IMG/VR virus record: IMGVR_UViG_3300042905_003138
Span: 1-22,563 of that record
Source of the DNA: a virus
DNA length: 22,563 nt
Reading direction: 5' to 3' (one strand)
Positions 12,669 to 20,092 of this stretch are shown one piece after another; the stretch's first letter is position 1, and every line of letters begins with the position of its first letter. The notes beneath the pieces are model-generated. The model saw nothing but the letters and a program-made list of their open reading frames with translations, had not been told where the DNA came from and ran no database searches. The position numbers and the translations under genes are program-made.

Positions 12669-13192
12669 TTGAGTGGATCCTGTTCGTAATCATATCATTC
12701 CTAACGGCTGACTTTATTGCCGGTGTTTTTCACTGGTGGGAGGATTCGTACCTTGACCAAGATACGCCGGTTTTCGGCAGGCTCATCGGTGGGCCAAACC
12801 AACTCCACCATTCGGATCAATACGCATTCCTAAAGGGCTCTTATTGGCATCGCAATTACACGACAATCATTCCGTCGATGTTGGCTTGCGTCTCGTGCCT
12901 TTGCTTCGATGTGACGCGCGACGCGTGGCTGACGTTTTTGTTCCTTAGCCAAGCCAACCAGATTCACGCCTGGGGGCACTCAAAAGGGCGAAACGGATGG
13001 TTAGTATCGATGGCTCAACGGATCGGCATCCTGCAATCCTGCAAGCATCATGCGGAGCATCATCGTTCACCCTACCACATTCGATATTGCGTTATGTCTC
13101 CGATGCTCAATCCGATCCTCGATGCGATCGGTTTTTGGCGGTATGTCGAGTATGTTGTTTTCGTCACAACCAGAATTGAGGCGCGAGCGTGA
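12665..13192 (+). CDS. membrane lipid desaturase, CarF/TMEM189 (PEDS1)/FAD4 family
   Basis: 175 residues from GTG 12665 (GTGA overlap). The histidine-rich signatures of the TMEM189 B-domain/Lipid_desat family are all visible: DFIAGVFHWWED (16-27, His23), GGPNQLHHSDQ (42-52, His48-49), NQIHAWGH (98-105), KHHAEHH (127-133), then a C-terminal LN-x8-GFWR-x2-E (148-162), closely matching human TMEM189 and bacterial CarF. Family members bind two irons and desaturate membrane lipids: CarF and PEDS1 make the vinyl-ether bond of plasmalogens, and FAD4 desaturates phosphatidylglycerol. Hydrophobic spans are at about 3-22, 66-83 and 88-100. It is shorter than CarF (about 280 residues). The substrate here is unknown. 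Confidence 0.85.
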   Translation: MIEWILFVIISFLTADFIAGVFHWWEDSYLDQDTPVFGRLIGGPNQLHHSDQYAFLKGSYWHRNYTTIIPSMLACVSCLCFDVTRDAWLTFLFLSQANQIHAWGHSKGRNGWLVSMAQRIGILQSCKHHAEHHRSPYHIRYCVMSPMLNPILDAIGFWRYVEYVVFVTTRIEARA

Positions 13193-13647
13193 ATTACGAA
13201 CCATTGATCGAAGAACTTAAAAAGACTCAGTACCAAGGCACAAGCGACCAACAAGCGGCGGACTTGATAAACGTGCTGACTGTCACGGTAAAGCGATTGG
13301 TTCCGGTGGTCGAGGTGAAACAGTGGGCCATTGAGGAGGCTGTTTACGCTCCGATCATCATCGGCCAGCAATCATCTGACGAACAGATTAGGAAGCTTTG
13401 CATCTCGATCGCAGGATGGATCGATGATCCTGGCGGACGGGTGCAAAATGCTGACCTGGACAAGCAAGCAGCGATCGACATGATGCAAGGGCTAGTATTT
13501 TTCAGCATTGCAACGCAAGTTCAGATCGAAAGACTCAAGTCGCTACGTTGGAAAACGATCAAGTGGACGGAATCGGTAGGCTGGTCGCATGTTGAGCCCG
13601 GTCACGTTAAATCAGCAAGGAGCATGATTCAAAATGGCGTTGCCTGA
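13189..13647 (+). CDS. hypothetical phage protein, 152 aa
   Basis: Starts at GTG 13189, overlapping the desaturase stop. The product is mostly helical and soluble-looking (SDQQAADLINVLTVTVKRLVP; AIDMMQGLVFFSIATQVQIERLKSL), with no membrane segment or signal peptide. The last 14 bases overlap the next gene's start, so translation is probably coupled to it. It sits at the change from the envelope cassette to probable virion proteins, so it may be a minor structural or tail-assembly protein. I do not recognise the family. Confidence 0.6.
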   Translation: MNYEPLIEELKKTQYQGTSDQQAADLINVLTVTVKRLVPVVEVKQWAIEEAVYAPIIIGQQSSDEQIRKLCISIAGWIDDPGGRVQNADLDKQAAIDMMQGLVFFSIATQVQIERLKSLRWKTIKWTESVGWSHVEPGHVKSARSMIQNGVA

Positions 13648-14164
13648 TTCGTTTAAGGTTTCACAAGGGACGGCGATTATTTGGGGTGAAGCAGGGGCCA
13701 GCGGTGTTACTCACACGCTGTCGTTTGATGCTCTTGCTAACGGTGCTGCTCGTCAAGGTGGGTCGGCTGATCTCACAGAGAATTGGGATCGAGATTACGC
13801 GGTGTATTTAATTATCGAGACCGGTACAGCTCCGGCGGTTGGAAATACCGTCGATTTGTACTTAGTCAATTCCCGCGATGGCTCTGAGTGGCCTGCTAAG
13901 GTCACTGGATCGGATGCGTCTTACACGCTCGGGACTTCGGATGCTAATTTACGTCAAGCAGGGCCAGCGGTGACGTCGTTGGTCGCAACGGCTGACGCTG
14001 ATACGGTGCTAATTCAGGCTCCGGTTGTTTGGCGTCCAATCGGTCGTTACGTCGCTCCAATCGTTGATAACAACCTTGGGCAAGCGATCCGAGACGAAGC
14101 AACGGCAACGAACAACGGTTCGCGGGTCATCCTTGTACCGCTAATTGATAAGGTGGTTGAGTAG
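13634..14164 (+). CDS. probable virion structural protein, beta-rich
   Basis: 176 residues from ATG 13634, with AAGGAG (13618-13623) upstream inside the previous gene. The product is rich in Ala, Val, Thr and Asp, lacks cysteine, and seems largely beta-stranded (GDTVDLYLVNS-like segments around NTVDLYLVN; VLIQAPVVWRPIGRYVAPIV). Such composition is common in phage head-decoration and tail proteins. The next gene begins at the last base of its stop (TAGTG). The structural assignment rests on composition and position; no family is named. Confidence 0.55.
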   Translation: MALPDSFKVSQGTAIIWGEAGASGVTHTLSFDALANGAARQGGSADLTENWDRDYAVYLIIETGTAPAVGNTVDLYLVNSRDGSEWPAKVTGSDASYTLGTSDANLRQAGPAVTSLVATADADTVLIQAPVVWRPIGRYVAPIVDNNLGQAIRDEATATNNGSRVILVPLIDKVVE

Positions 14165-14958
14165 TGACCTGGCTCAATACGTCGGTACATTCTGGTTTCG
14201 CTCGATCAGCATCGGAGGCAATGTTTCCGCGTCTGTTTCCCGATGCGGGCTGGTGGTGTCCGTCGCTTAATCCCGCAATGGGTGGCTCTCGTTTGTGGGA
14301 TTTTAGCATTCGCCAAAGTTGGGGCGTTATGAATGGGTTTACCGGGGCAAGTTGGCAAACCAGTTTCGGAAAATCTGCACTGAATTTTACTGGCTCTGAG
14401 TACGTTGATTCGATTTCAAATTCGCCCTACCGAAACGGATGGGCGGTGTCTATTTGGTTCAAATCGTCGTCAGCGGCATCAAATATGAGAGTTGCACTTG
14501 GGATCGGAAACAGTGCTTCTGTTCCTGATTTTGGTTTACTACCAAATAGGAACGGAACAGTTCAGGTTTATTTGCCTGATATTTACCGAGATTCTGGAGT
14601 TGCATCGAGCACCAATTGGACGCATGTCGTCATGATTCGCGGACAATCTACCAGCGGCACTTTGGTGGTTAACGGCAGGGTTTTTTCTGCGAATGCGACT
14701 ACATCAGCCGGTGCAGCGATCAATATTCGCATTGGAAACTGGGGCAACACAACGGCAAGTTCGAGTGGCTACCAGGGGCTCGTCGATGATGTTCGGTTGT
14801 TCGGGCCTTGGTTCGGTGTTCAAGATGCGATCGATATTTATCGCATTGGTCGCGGTAACATGCCGTTGCGACGCAGGCGAAGGTACACTGAACAGGCAGG
14901 CGGATTCAAAGGCTATTGGGCTAATCGACAACACTTAATCGGAAGCGGAGTTTATTGA
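14164..14958 (+). CDS. LamG-like (concanavalin A-like lectin fold) probable tail or surface protein
   Basis: 264 residues from GTG 14164 (TAGTG overlap). Residues about 65-230 carry a LamG/concanavalin-like pattern: ALNFTGSEYVDS, AVSIWFKSSS, NWTHVVMIRG, GTLVVNGR and INIRIGNW, ending with YQGLVDDVRLFG, the typical final strand. The N-terminal portion (about 1-60) is separate and starts without a signal peptide. A basic cluster RRRRR sits near residues 237-241, followed by an aromatic C-terminus. In phages, LamG domains are found on tail fibres and other surface proteins and can bind glycans, suggesting host-surface recognition. It overlaps the next gene by TGATG. Confidence 0.7.
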   Translation: MTWLNTSVHSGFARSASEAMFPRLFPDAGWWCPSLNPAMGGSRLWDFSIRQSWGVMNGFTGASWQTSFGKSALNFTGSEYVDSISNSPYRNGWAVSIWFKSSSAASNMRVALGIGNSASVPDFGLLPNRNGTVQVYLPDIYRDSGVASSTNWTHVVMIRGQSTSGTLVVNGRVFSANATTSAGAAINIRIGNWGNTTASSSGYQGLVDDVRLFGPWFGVQDAIDIYRIGRGNMPLRRRRRYTEQAGGFKGYWANRQHLIGSGVY

Positions 14959-16196
14959 TGTACCGTAAGAACGTCGCGAATCAATACATTTACTTCGCTT
15001 TGATTAATACTTCGACCGGATTAGGTTTGACCGGTGCGAGCGTGACTGCTTATCTAGCCCTCGACAATGGTGCGCAAGCGACAGCTACAGGAACGACGAG
15101 CGAGCTTGGCAACGGTCAATATCGATTCAATCTATCGCAAGCGGATACAAATGCAGACCAGGGTTCGTATTTGTTTATCGCTTCGGGTGCATCTCCTGTT
15201 GAAAAGACTGTTGTGTTTACGGCAGCGAATCCTAGTGATGGCGCGGCGTTTGGATTGTCGCGAATCGATGCGACCATTGGAAGCCGAGCGACGCAAACCA
15301 GCGTTGACGCAATTCCAACGGCGGTGTGGAACTCATTGACGACTGCGACATGGGTTGCCGATAGCTTCGGTAAACACGTCTTGATAAGCAACAACAACAA
15401 TCGATCGGTTCAGGTGACCGGCGCGGGATCAGGTCATATTGCAGCGGACATCCATGCACTACAAGCAGGCGTTGTCACCTCAGCGGCATTCTCTGCTAAT
15501 TGGCTTACAGCGGCGGGCTTGGCATCGGATGCGGCTGCAGAAATTGCAACAGCGGTGGCAGCTACCCAAGCCCTTAGCAGGCTAGACAGCATGATTGAAT
15601 CCGATGGGGCTGGGCAATTCCGTTTCGATACGATCGCTTTGGAGATGGCCCCAGCCGGTGGCGGTGGCGGTGGAACGGATTGGACAGCCAACGAGCGAAC
15701 CGCTATCCGGTCGATCCTCGGCATACCAACGAGCGGGACAACGCCAACGGATCCAACGGTTGGGATCTTGGATGAGATTCGGGATCAGACGGCATTGATT
15801 CAAGCAGGCGGGACGGTAAACGTATCAACTCCGGTTACATCATCGGGTCAATTGGCAAGCCCATTGATAATTGGGGATGATTACCTCAACGCCAACGGTA
15901 GGGCATTCTCTTGGACGGTTGCATTGCCAAGCGGATTCGTTGTGGCAACAGCGACCTGTAAATTTGGGATGAGGTATGAAGATGACCAAGGGGTTAATTC
16001 ATTCGTCCAAAGCGGGACTGTCATTGATGCAGGCAGTGGAAACGTGACTCTTCGATTTGATGTAGCCAAGGCGGTTACTGGATTGCTTCGACCTGGCTGG
16101 TATGATTGGTCAGTGGAGATAGCTTCGGCAAGTGGGACTGAGATAACCAGGGTCAAGAGTGGCAAGAATGCTGAGTGGCAGGAGAAGCAGACATGA
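14958..16196 (+). CDS. probable tail-fibre or baseplate protein
   Basis: 412 residues from ATG 14958 (GGAG at 14947-14950; a TTG one codon upstream is less likely). Residues about 1-85 form a beta-sandwich-like domain (YIYFALINTSTGLGLTGASV; GSYLFIASG). A middle low-complexity Ala/Thr region contains AVWNSL and SFGKHVL. A GGGGGG hinge at about 234-239 is followed by DWTANERTAIRSILGIP, a linker commonly seen in phage fibre proteins. The C-terminal 120 residues are another beta domain (FSWTVALPSGF; YDWSVEIASASGTEI). This modular build is typical of phage fibre and baseplate proteins. The fold is not specifically identified, and host binding is inference. Confidence 0.65.
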   Translation: MYRKNVANQYIYFALINTSTGLGLTGASVTAYLALDNGAQATATGTTSELGNGQYRFNLSQADTNADQGSYLFIASGASPVEKTVVFTAANPSDGAAFGLSRIDATIGSRATQTSVDAIPTAVWNSLTTATWVADSFGKHVLISNNNNRSVQVTGAGSGHIAADIHALQAGVVTSAAFSANWLTAAGLASDAAAEIATAVAATQALSRLDSMIESDGAGQFRFDTIALEMAPAGGGGGGTDWTANERTAIRSILGIPTSGTTPTDPTVGILDEIRDQTALIQAGGTVNVSTPVTSSGQLASPLIIGDDYLNANGRAFSWTVALPSGFVVATATCKFGMRYEDDQGVNSFVQSGTVIDAGSGNVTLRFDVAKAVTGLLRPGWYDWSVEIASASGTEITRVKSGKNAEWQEKQT

Positions 16197-16870
16197 TAGC
16201 GTTATCGAGACGCGAACAAAGAAAGCTTGAGACACAAGAAAAGCACAAAAAGCAGTGTAAGGGGTGTGGAGTAGCTTTTTCGGCAAGAGACAGGACATTT
16301 TGCTCTGACGAATGCAGGCGAAAAGATGTTGATAACAAGCTGGTTTATTCTTGTGCTCAATGCGGGAAAAGTGTAAGAAAAAGAACTGTATCTACTGCGA
16401 AATTTCAGTTTTGCGATAAGCAGTGCCAAGATGCGTTTCAAGGGAGCGGAGGCTACTATCGTTCTCGAATAGTTTATTCGTGGATGGACAGGTCGAAAGT
16501 TGCGAAAAGGAAATACAAATCCGAGTCATCGAAGCGAAGAAAAATGCAGTCCGAATCCTTTCAATGGTGGCGGTTATGCAAAGCAGAAATGCGACGCACA
16601 AAACACCAGAAAAAAGACGAGTGGGATTCTAGGTGCTCGAATGCCCTGTCAGCGTTAAAAGCTAGATTTGAGCCCGTTTTCAAGCTGAAGAGCCAAAAGG
16701 CTTGGTCTTGGGATTCGAGAGTTGCCTACTCAAGAAAAAACCTTCACGGAAACAAAAAACAACAGTCAGAAGAGGATTTAGAATGGGAAAAGAAATGCAG
16801 AAATGCGCTGAAGATGTCAAAGCTAAGGGTTCAGAGAAGCGGGGCCCTGAATATTGGGAAGCTTGGTTAA
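16193..16870 (+). CDS. zinc-finger protein associated with an HNH endonuclease
   Basis: 225 residues from ATG 16193, with AGGAG (16180-16184) upstream; the start overlaps the previous TGA. Two FCS/MYM-like zinc fingers are clear: Cys22, Cys25, Cys37, Cys41 and Cys54, Cys57, Cys74, Cys78 (CKGCGVAFS..FCSDEC; CAQCGKS..FCDKQC). The basic C-terminal half has four spaced W-x3-[C/V] units (WWRLC, WDSRC, WDSRV, WEKKC), possibly DNA-contact repeats. The last 88 bases overlap the HNH gene in the -1 frame. A correctly phased A-AAA-AAC heptamer at 16735 would permit fusion. The region has no GATC although both sides are rich in it, so it looks like a recent insert. Confidence 0.7.
   Translation: MIALSRREQRKLETQEKHKKQCKGCGVAFSARDRTFCSDECRRKDVDNKLVYSCAQCGKSVRKRTVSTAKFQFCDKQCQDAFQGSGGYYRSRIVYSWMDRSKVAKRKYKSESSKRRKMQSESFQWWRLCKAEMRRTKHQKKDEWDSRCSNALSALKARFEPVFKLKSQKAWSWDSRVAYSRKNLHGNKKQQSEEDLEWEKKCRNALKMSKLRVQRSGALNIGKLG
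16735..16741 (+). other. candidate -1 frameshift slippery heptamer A-AAA-AAC
   Basis: The heptamer is in phase with the zinc-finger gene (codons AAA 16736, AAC 16739). Slipping by -1 enters the frame of the HNH gene, which is open from at least 16702. No strong downstream stem is seen, so efficiency could be low. Confidence 0.3.
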
Positions 16871-17298
16871 GCAGCAAGGGCGATTCTCATCAAGTGTCTA
16901 GGTTGCTAGGTGTGACGTACGATACAGTCGTTCAGCATGTCAGAAGCGAAGCTAAGGCAAAAGGCTTTGCGTCTGTTTCCCATGCACGAAAGGAACTAGG
17001 CTTTAAGTTAAGGCCAAGTTTAGGGGAGCAGAACGTAGAATCACGAGACCTGAAAACCCTACTTGAAGTTCAGGGCTATCGATGCGCCCTGTCAGGCAAA
17101 AAGCTTACCCCTGAAACGGCGGAATTAGACCACAAAACACCTGTTGCAAAGGGCGGGACAAATGGTATTGGCAACTTGCAGTGGCTCGACAAGCATGTCA
17201 ACAGGGCGAAGGGGACAATGGATAACGATAGCTTTGTTGCCATGTGCAAAGCTGTTGCGTCTAGTGCCCCCGGTCAAGCGGGTCCTTCCGGCCAATAA
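16783..17298 (+). CDS. HNH endonuclease (homing-type)
   Basis: 171 residues from ATG 16783, which has AGAGG upstream. The N-terminal part has an LGVTYDTVVQHVR helix-turn-helix-like segment (residues about 43-55). The HNH core follows: CALSGKKL, ELDHKTPVAKGGTNGIGNLQ, with N-RAKG at the end (HVNRAKG), including the H, N and N positions of the motif. The second CxxC pair common in HNH zinc sites is missing. HNH enzymes of this type often act as homing endonucleases, and placement before terminase genes is a common site for them. It overlaps the zinc-finger gene by 88 bases and may be expressed alone or as a frameshift fusion with it. Confidence 0.78.
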   Translation: MGKEMQKCAEDVKAKGSEKRGPEYWEAWLSSKGDSHQVSRLLGVTYDTVVQHVRSEAKAKGFASVSHARKELGFKLRPSLGEQNVESRDLKTLLEVQGYRCALSGKKLTPETAELDHKTPVAKGGTNGIGNLQWLDKHVNRAKGTMDNDSFVAMCKAVASSAPGQAGPSGQ

Positions 17299-17386
17299 AG
17301 CCTTTTTAAATGCGGGAACGACCGGACGGGTTTTGAAGTGTGTTAGTGCGTTAGGGATGATTTCCACGGGGTAGGGGGCGGTTTGG

Positions 17387-17695
17387 TTGGAGATCAAGAC
17401 AGCAAAGGATTTAGGCTTGGTCAATCGAGCGATCAAAGAGCGGTGGAACGTCGACCGTGAAGCGGTTAAGGCAGCTCTTATGGTTTGCTTGCAAGATCCA
17501 GACCTAGCTCCCAAGGCGGCAAAGATCCTGCTAGATGCCGATGCACTCGACGAAAAGCGGGACGCGGCAGACGAAAGGAGGTTACTCAAAGAAAATGAAC
17601 AGCGTTTACGACTCCTTGAGCTCGCTAAGTCTATCCCAATTGCAGAGCTTACTAAGCTCGCATCCGATCACGGCGTCATCAGCCGACCCGATTAA
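17387..17695 (+). CDS. small helical protein, possible small terminase subunit
   Basis: 102 residues from TTG 17387; TAGGGGG lies upstream with about 8-base spacing, which is not a strong site. The protein is almost entirely helical and charged: AIKERWNVDREAVKAALMVCL (residues about 15-35), then a long coiled coil (DALDEKRDAADERRLLKENEQRLRLLELAKS, about 51-81). Small terminase subunits normally lie directly before the large subunit and combine a helical DNA-binding part with coiled-coil oligomerisation, so context fits. No helix-turn-helix is certain. Its reading frame may overlap the terminase gene if that gene starts early (17595). Confidence 0.5.
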   Translation: MEIKTAKDLGLVNRAIKERWNVDREAVKAALMVCLQDPDLAPKAAKILLDADALDEKRDAADERRLLKENEQRLRLLELAKSIPIAELTKLASDHGVISRPD

Positions 17696-17708
17696 AGGCG
17701 ATGAGCGG

Positions 17709-19787
17709 ATGAAGCAGCGGGAGCTTATGGCTTCCAAAAGAGCCGCAGAGAGGGACTTGAAAATCCCTGCCCCTAAGAACGCAAAGCACAGGGAAAGGGC
17801 CTTGCTAGACGCCGAGTTTTTCCTAGGCCACTACTTCGGCAACGTGTTTTATGAGCCGTTGACTAGCGACCGGCTAGACATGCTAGAATCGATCGAAAAC
17901 GCAGCGTTATACGGCGGGGATCAGGCTATCGCAGGCCCTCGGGGCGAAGGAAAGACGCGGATTGTTCTCTATCAAAGCATTAGGCTTTTGCTCAAGGGGA
18001 TCAGCCGATTTCCGATCGTAATTGGCAAGTCTCAAACCAAGGCGGAAAAAGACCTAAAAACCATTCGGGAGAAGTTTCAGCAAAACAAGCTGTTCCTAGA
18101 GGATTTCCCTGAAATCGGTTACCCATTTAAGGCTCTTGGGGGATGGGCCAGCCGTGCCAACATGCAGACTGTTTCAGGCGAATACACTCAAATAGAAATG
18201 GCAAAGGATCACTTGATATTCCCGACGATCCGACCGGATCAACTCGACTGGAGCAAGGATTTTGAGTTGGTAAGCAAAGGGCAGATTTTTGCTTGCATGG
18301 GCATCGATGGTCCAATTCGAGGGACTACCTACCGAGACGAAAGACCCACGCTAGCAATCATTGACGACGTCGAGGATAAGCAGGCGGCTAGGTCCGAAAC
18401 CTTGATAGCACAGATCGAGGCGATCATTGAAGAGGACGTCGGCGGGCTAGGGTCTAGCTCCGAACCGATCGCGCGGGTGTTTCTTTGTACGATCCAGAAT
18501 CGCAAGTGCAATGCCTATAAGTACACTGACGTTAAGCAGAAACCCAGCTGGCGCGGCCGTCGCTATCGCAAGATGATAAAGCCCCCGGACCGTATGGATT
18601 TGGTGGAACGGTTTATCGAGTTATGGCAAGATCGCAAAGCCGACGACCCGGACGCTAGGGAAGCTTTCCGTTTTTGGCGCGACAATCGAGCCGAGATCGA
18701 AGCCGGTTGTATTGTCAGCAATAAATACAGCTACAGCAAGAAACCACACAGCGATGGCGAGCCGATGGAGGTTTCTGCTATTCACAGTTACTACATTCGC
18801 GTTGCTAGGTACGGCGTTAAGGCCGTGGCTACTGAGATCGACAACGACCCCCCGGAGGATGCGGGGCCAGTCGGCCAAGGCCTGACCCCTGAGATAGTGG
18901 CGTCGAGAATTAGCGGGCTAGATCGGTATCGGATTCCAGCTAGCACAGTCGCTTTGACGGCGGCGATCGACCTGGGCAAGTATCGTTGCCATTGGGTAGT
19001 AGTAGCATGGCAGCAAGGCGGCACTGGCTTTATCGTTGACTACGGCGAAGAGGCAGTATTCGGAACCGATAAAAGCATGGATACCGAAGCTACCGAAGCG
19101 GTTCTTTACCAGTGCTTGCTAGACTTCCGAACTAACCTACTCGAAAAGCAATTCCTAGATCCTTCCGGGGCGCGTAAGTCGGTTGATTTTTGCCTAGTCG
19201 ATTCCGGCAACTTCACTCAAGCGGCGTACCAGTTCTGTAAGGGCATAGGCGGCATCTTCCATCCATCGAAAGGCTATAGCCCATATCGACATCGCGACAA
19301 GAACGAAGAGAATACGATTGTCGGGTACAACCTGCACGCAAAGAAACTACCGGCGCATAATGTTTGGCTCTATGAGCTTGATGCGGACTACTGGAAGCAA
19401 TTCGTTCACGAAGGCTTTTTGACGCCGACATTTAACGACAACAACGAATTCAGGCGAAAATCCCTCTCGATTTTTAATCCTGAGGGAAGCCGAAAGCACG
19501 TCTATTACGGCAAACATATTACAGCGGAAGATCTAGTAACCGATGGCGGCAAAACCTACTGGAAGCCGTCCGGTTTGGACAATCACTGGCTTGATGCTAC
19601 CTACATGGCAGCGGCGGCTAGCGAGGCTTGCGGCGTAAAGCTGATTGCTCCAAGTGAGATCGAGGTGCAACCGAAGCACGTTAGCGGCGAACAACCTAAG
19701 CCTGTTAAGCAGGCTCCAAAGGCGTACCAGCACGGACGCAATCTAAGACAACGGCAAGGCGGGTGGATTCCAAAACGGAGGTATTAG
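17709..19787 (+). CDS. phage terminase large subunit (GpA-like ATPase/nuclease)
   Basis: 692 residues from ATG 17709, just after the stop of the small upstream gene. The frame also has ATG 17595, with AGGAGG 13 bases upstream, which would overlap that gene by 101 bases, so the start is uncertain. Walker A GPRGEGKT is at 76-83 and Walker B LAIIDD at 215-220 (then VED). The C-terminal half has an RNase H-like nuclease pattern: AAIDLGKY, FCLVDSGN, and a late DNHWLDATY Asp. This is the packaging motor that cuts concatemers and pumps DNA through the portal using ATP. A zinc-ribbon gene and the portal gene follow, in normal phage order. Confidence 0.88.
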   Translation: MKQRELMASKRAAERDLKIPAPKNAKHRERALLDAEFFLGHYFGNVFYEPLTSDRLDMLESIENAALYGGDQAIAGPRGEGKTRIVLYQSIRLLLKGISRFPIVIGKSQTKAEKDLKTIREKFQQNKLFLEDFPEIGYPFKALGGWASRANMQTVSGEYTQIEMAKDHLIFPTIRPDQLDWSKDFELVSKGQIFACMGIDGPIRGTTYRDERPTLAIIDDVEDKQAARSETLIAQIEAIIEEDVGGLGSSSEPIARVFLCTIQNRKCNAYKYTDVKQKPSWRGRRYRKMIKPPDRMDLVERFIELWQDRKADDPDAREAFRFWRDNRAEIEAGCIVSNKYSYSKKPHSDGEPMEVSAIHSYYIRVARYGVKAVATEIDNDPPEDAGPVGQGLTPEIVASRISGLDRYRIPASTVALTAAIDLGKYRCHWVVVAWQQGGTGFIVDYGEEAVFGTDKSMDTEATEAVLYQCLLDFRTNLLEKQFLDPSGARKSVDFCLVDSGNFTQAAYQFCKGIGGIFHPSKGYSPYRHRDKNEENTIVGYNLHAKKLPAHNVWLYELDADYWKQFVHEGFLTPTFNDNNEFRRKSLSIFNPEGSRKHVYYGKHITAEDLVTDGGKTYWKPSGLDNHWLDATYMAAAASEACGVKLIAPSEIEVQPKHVSGEQPKPVKQAPKAYQHGRNLRQRQGGWIPKRRY

Positions 19788-19788
19788 G

Positions 19789-20016
19789 ATGGCGAAGAAA
19801 AGCAGGAAGCAGATCGACACGGTGCAACAAACGGCAACAATGGAACAACAACCGAGCGATCCGATCTATCGGCAATTCACCCCGAGACCTTGCACGATGT
19901 GCGAAACCAGGCGACCGCATGGAACGAATGCAAGCTACGTCTATTGCACTAGAGGCAAGATCCGCTTTTGCAAGTGCAAGAACTGCAACCACACTTGGAG
20001 CCAGGAAGGTAAGTAA
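19789..20016 (+). CDS. small zinc-ribbon protein
   Basis: 75 residues from ATG 19789, preceded by GGAGG (19775-19779) inside the terminase end. Residues about 34-37 give CTMC, and CTRGKIRFCKCKNC (about 53-66) gives further cysteines, together forming a zinc-ribbon-like metal site. The N-terminal 30 residues are polar, Gln/Thr-rich and basic at the start. Small zinc-ribbon genes between terminase and portal occur in other phages. It could bind DNA or assist terminase; that is inferred from position. The ribbon is clear; the role is unknown. Confidence 0.65.
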   Translation: MAKKSRKQIDTVQQTATMEQQPSDPIYRQFTPRPCTMCETRRPHGTNASYVYCTRGKIRFCKCKNCNHTWSQEGK

Positions 20017-20070
20017 ATTTGCTCGACTGTACTAGGCTAATGGTACAGGCTTATTGAGAATGTTTGCTCT

Positions 20071-20092
20071 CCATGCAATCCTTGTTGCATGG
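20071..20092 (+). promoter_or_regulatory. 8-bp hairpin over the start codon of the gpW-like gene
   Basis: CCATGCAA (20071-20078) and TTGCATGG (20085-20092) form a perfect stem with a 6-base loop. The ATG at 20089 lies inside the 3' arm, so folding would hide the start codon. A second hairpin (CTGTAC 20027-20032, GTACAG 20043-20048) stands upstream. Confidence 0.5.
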
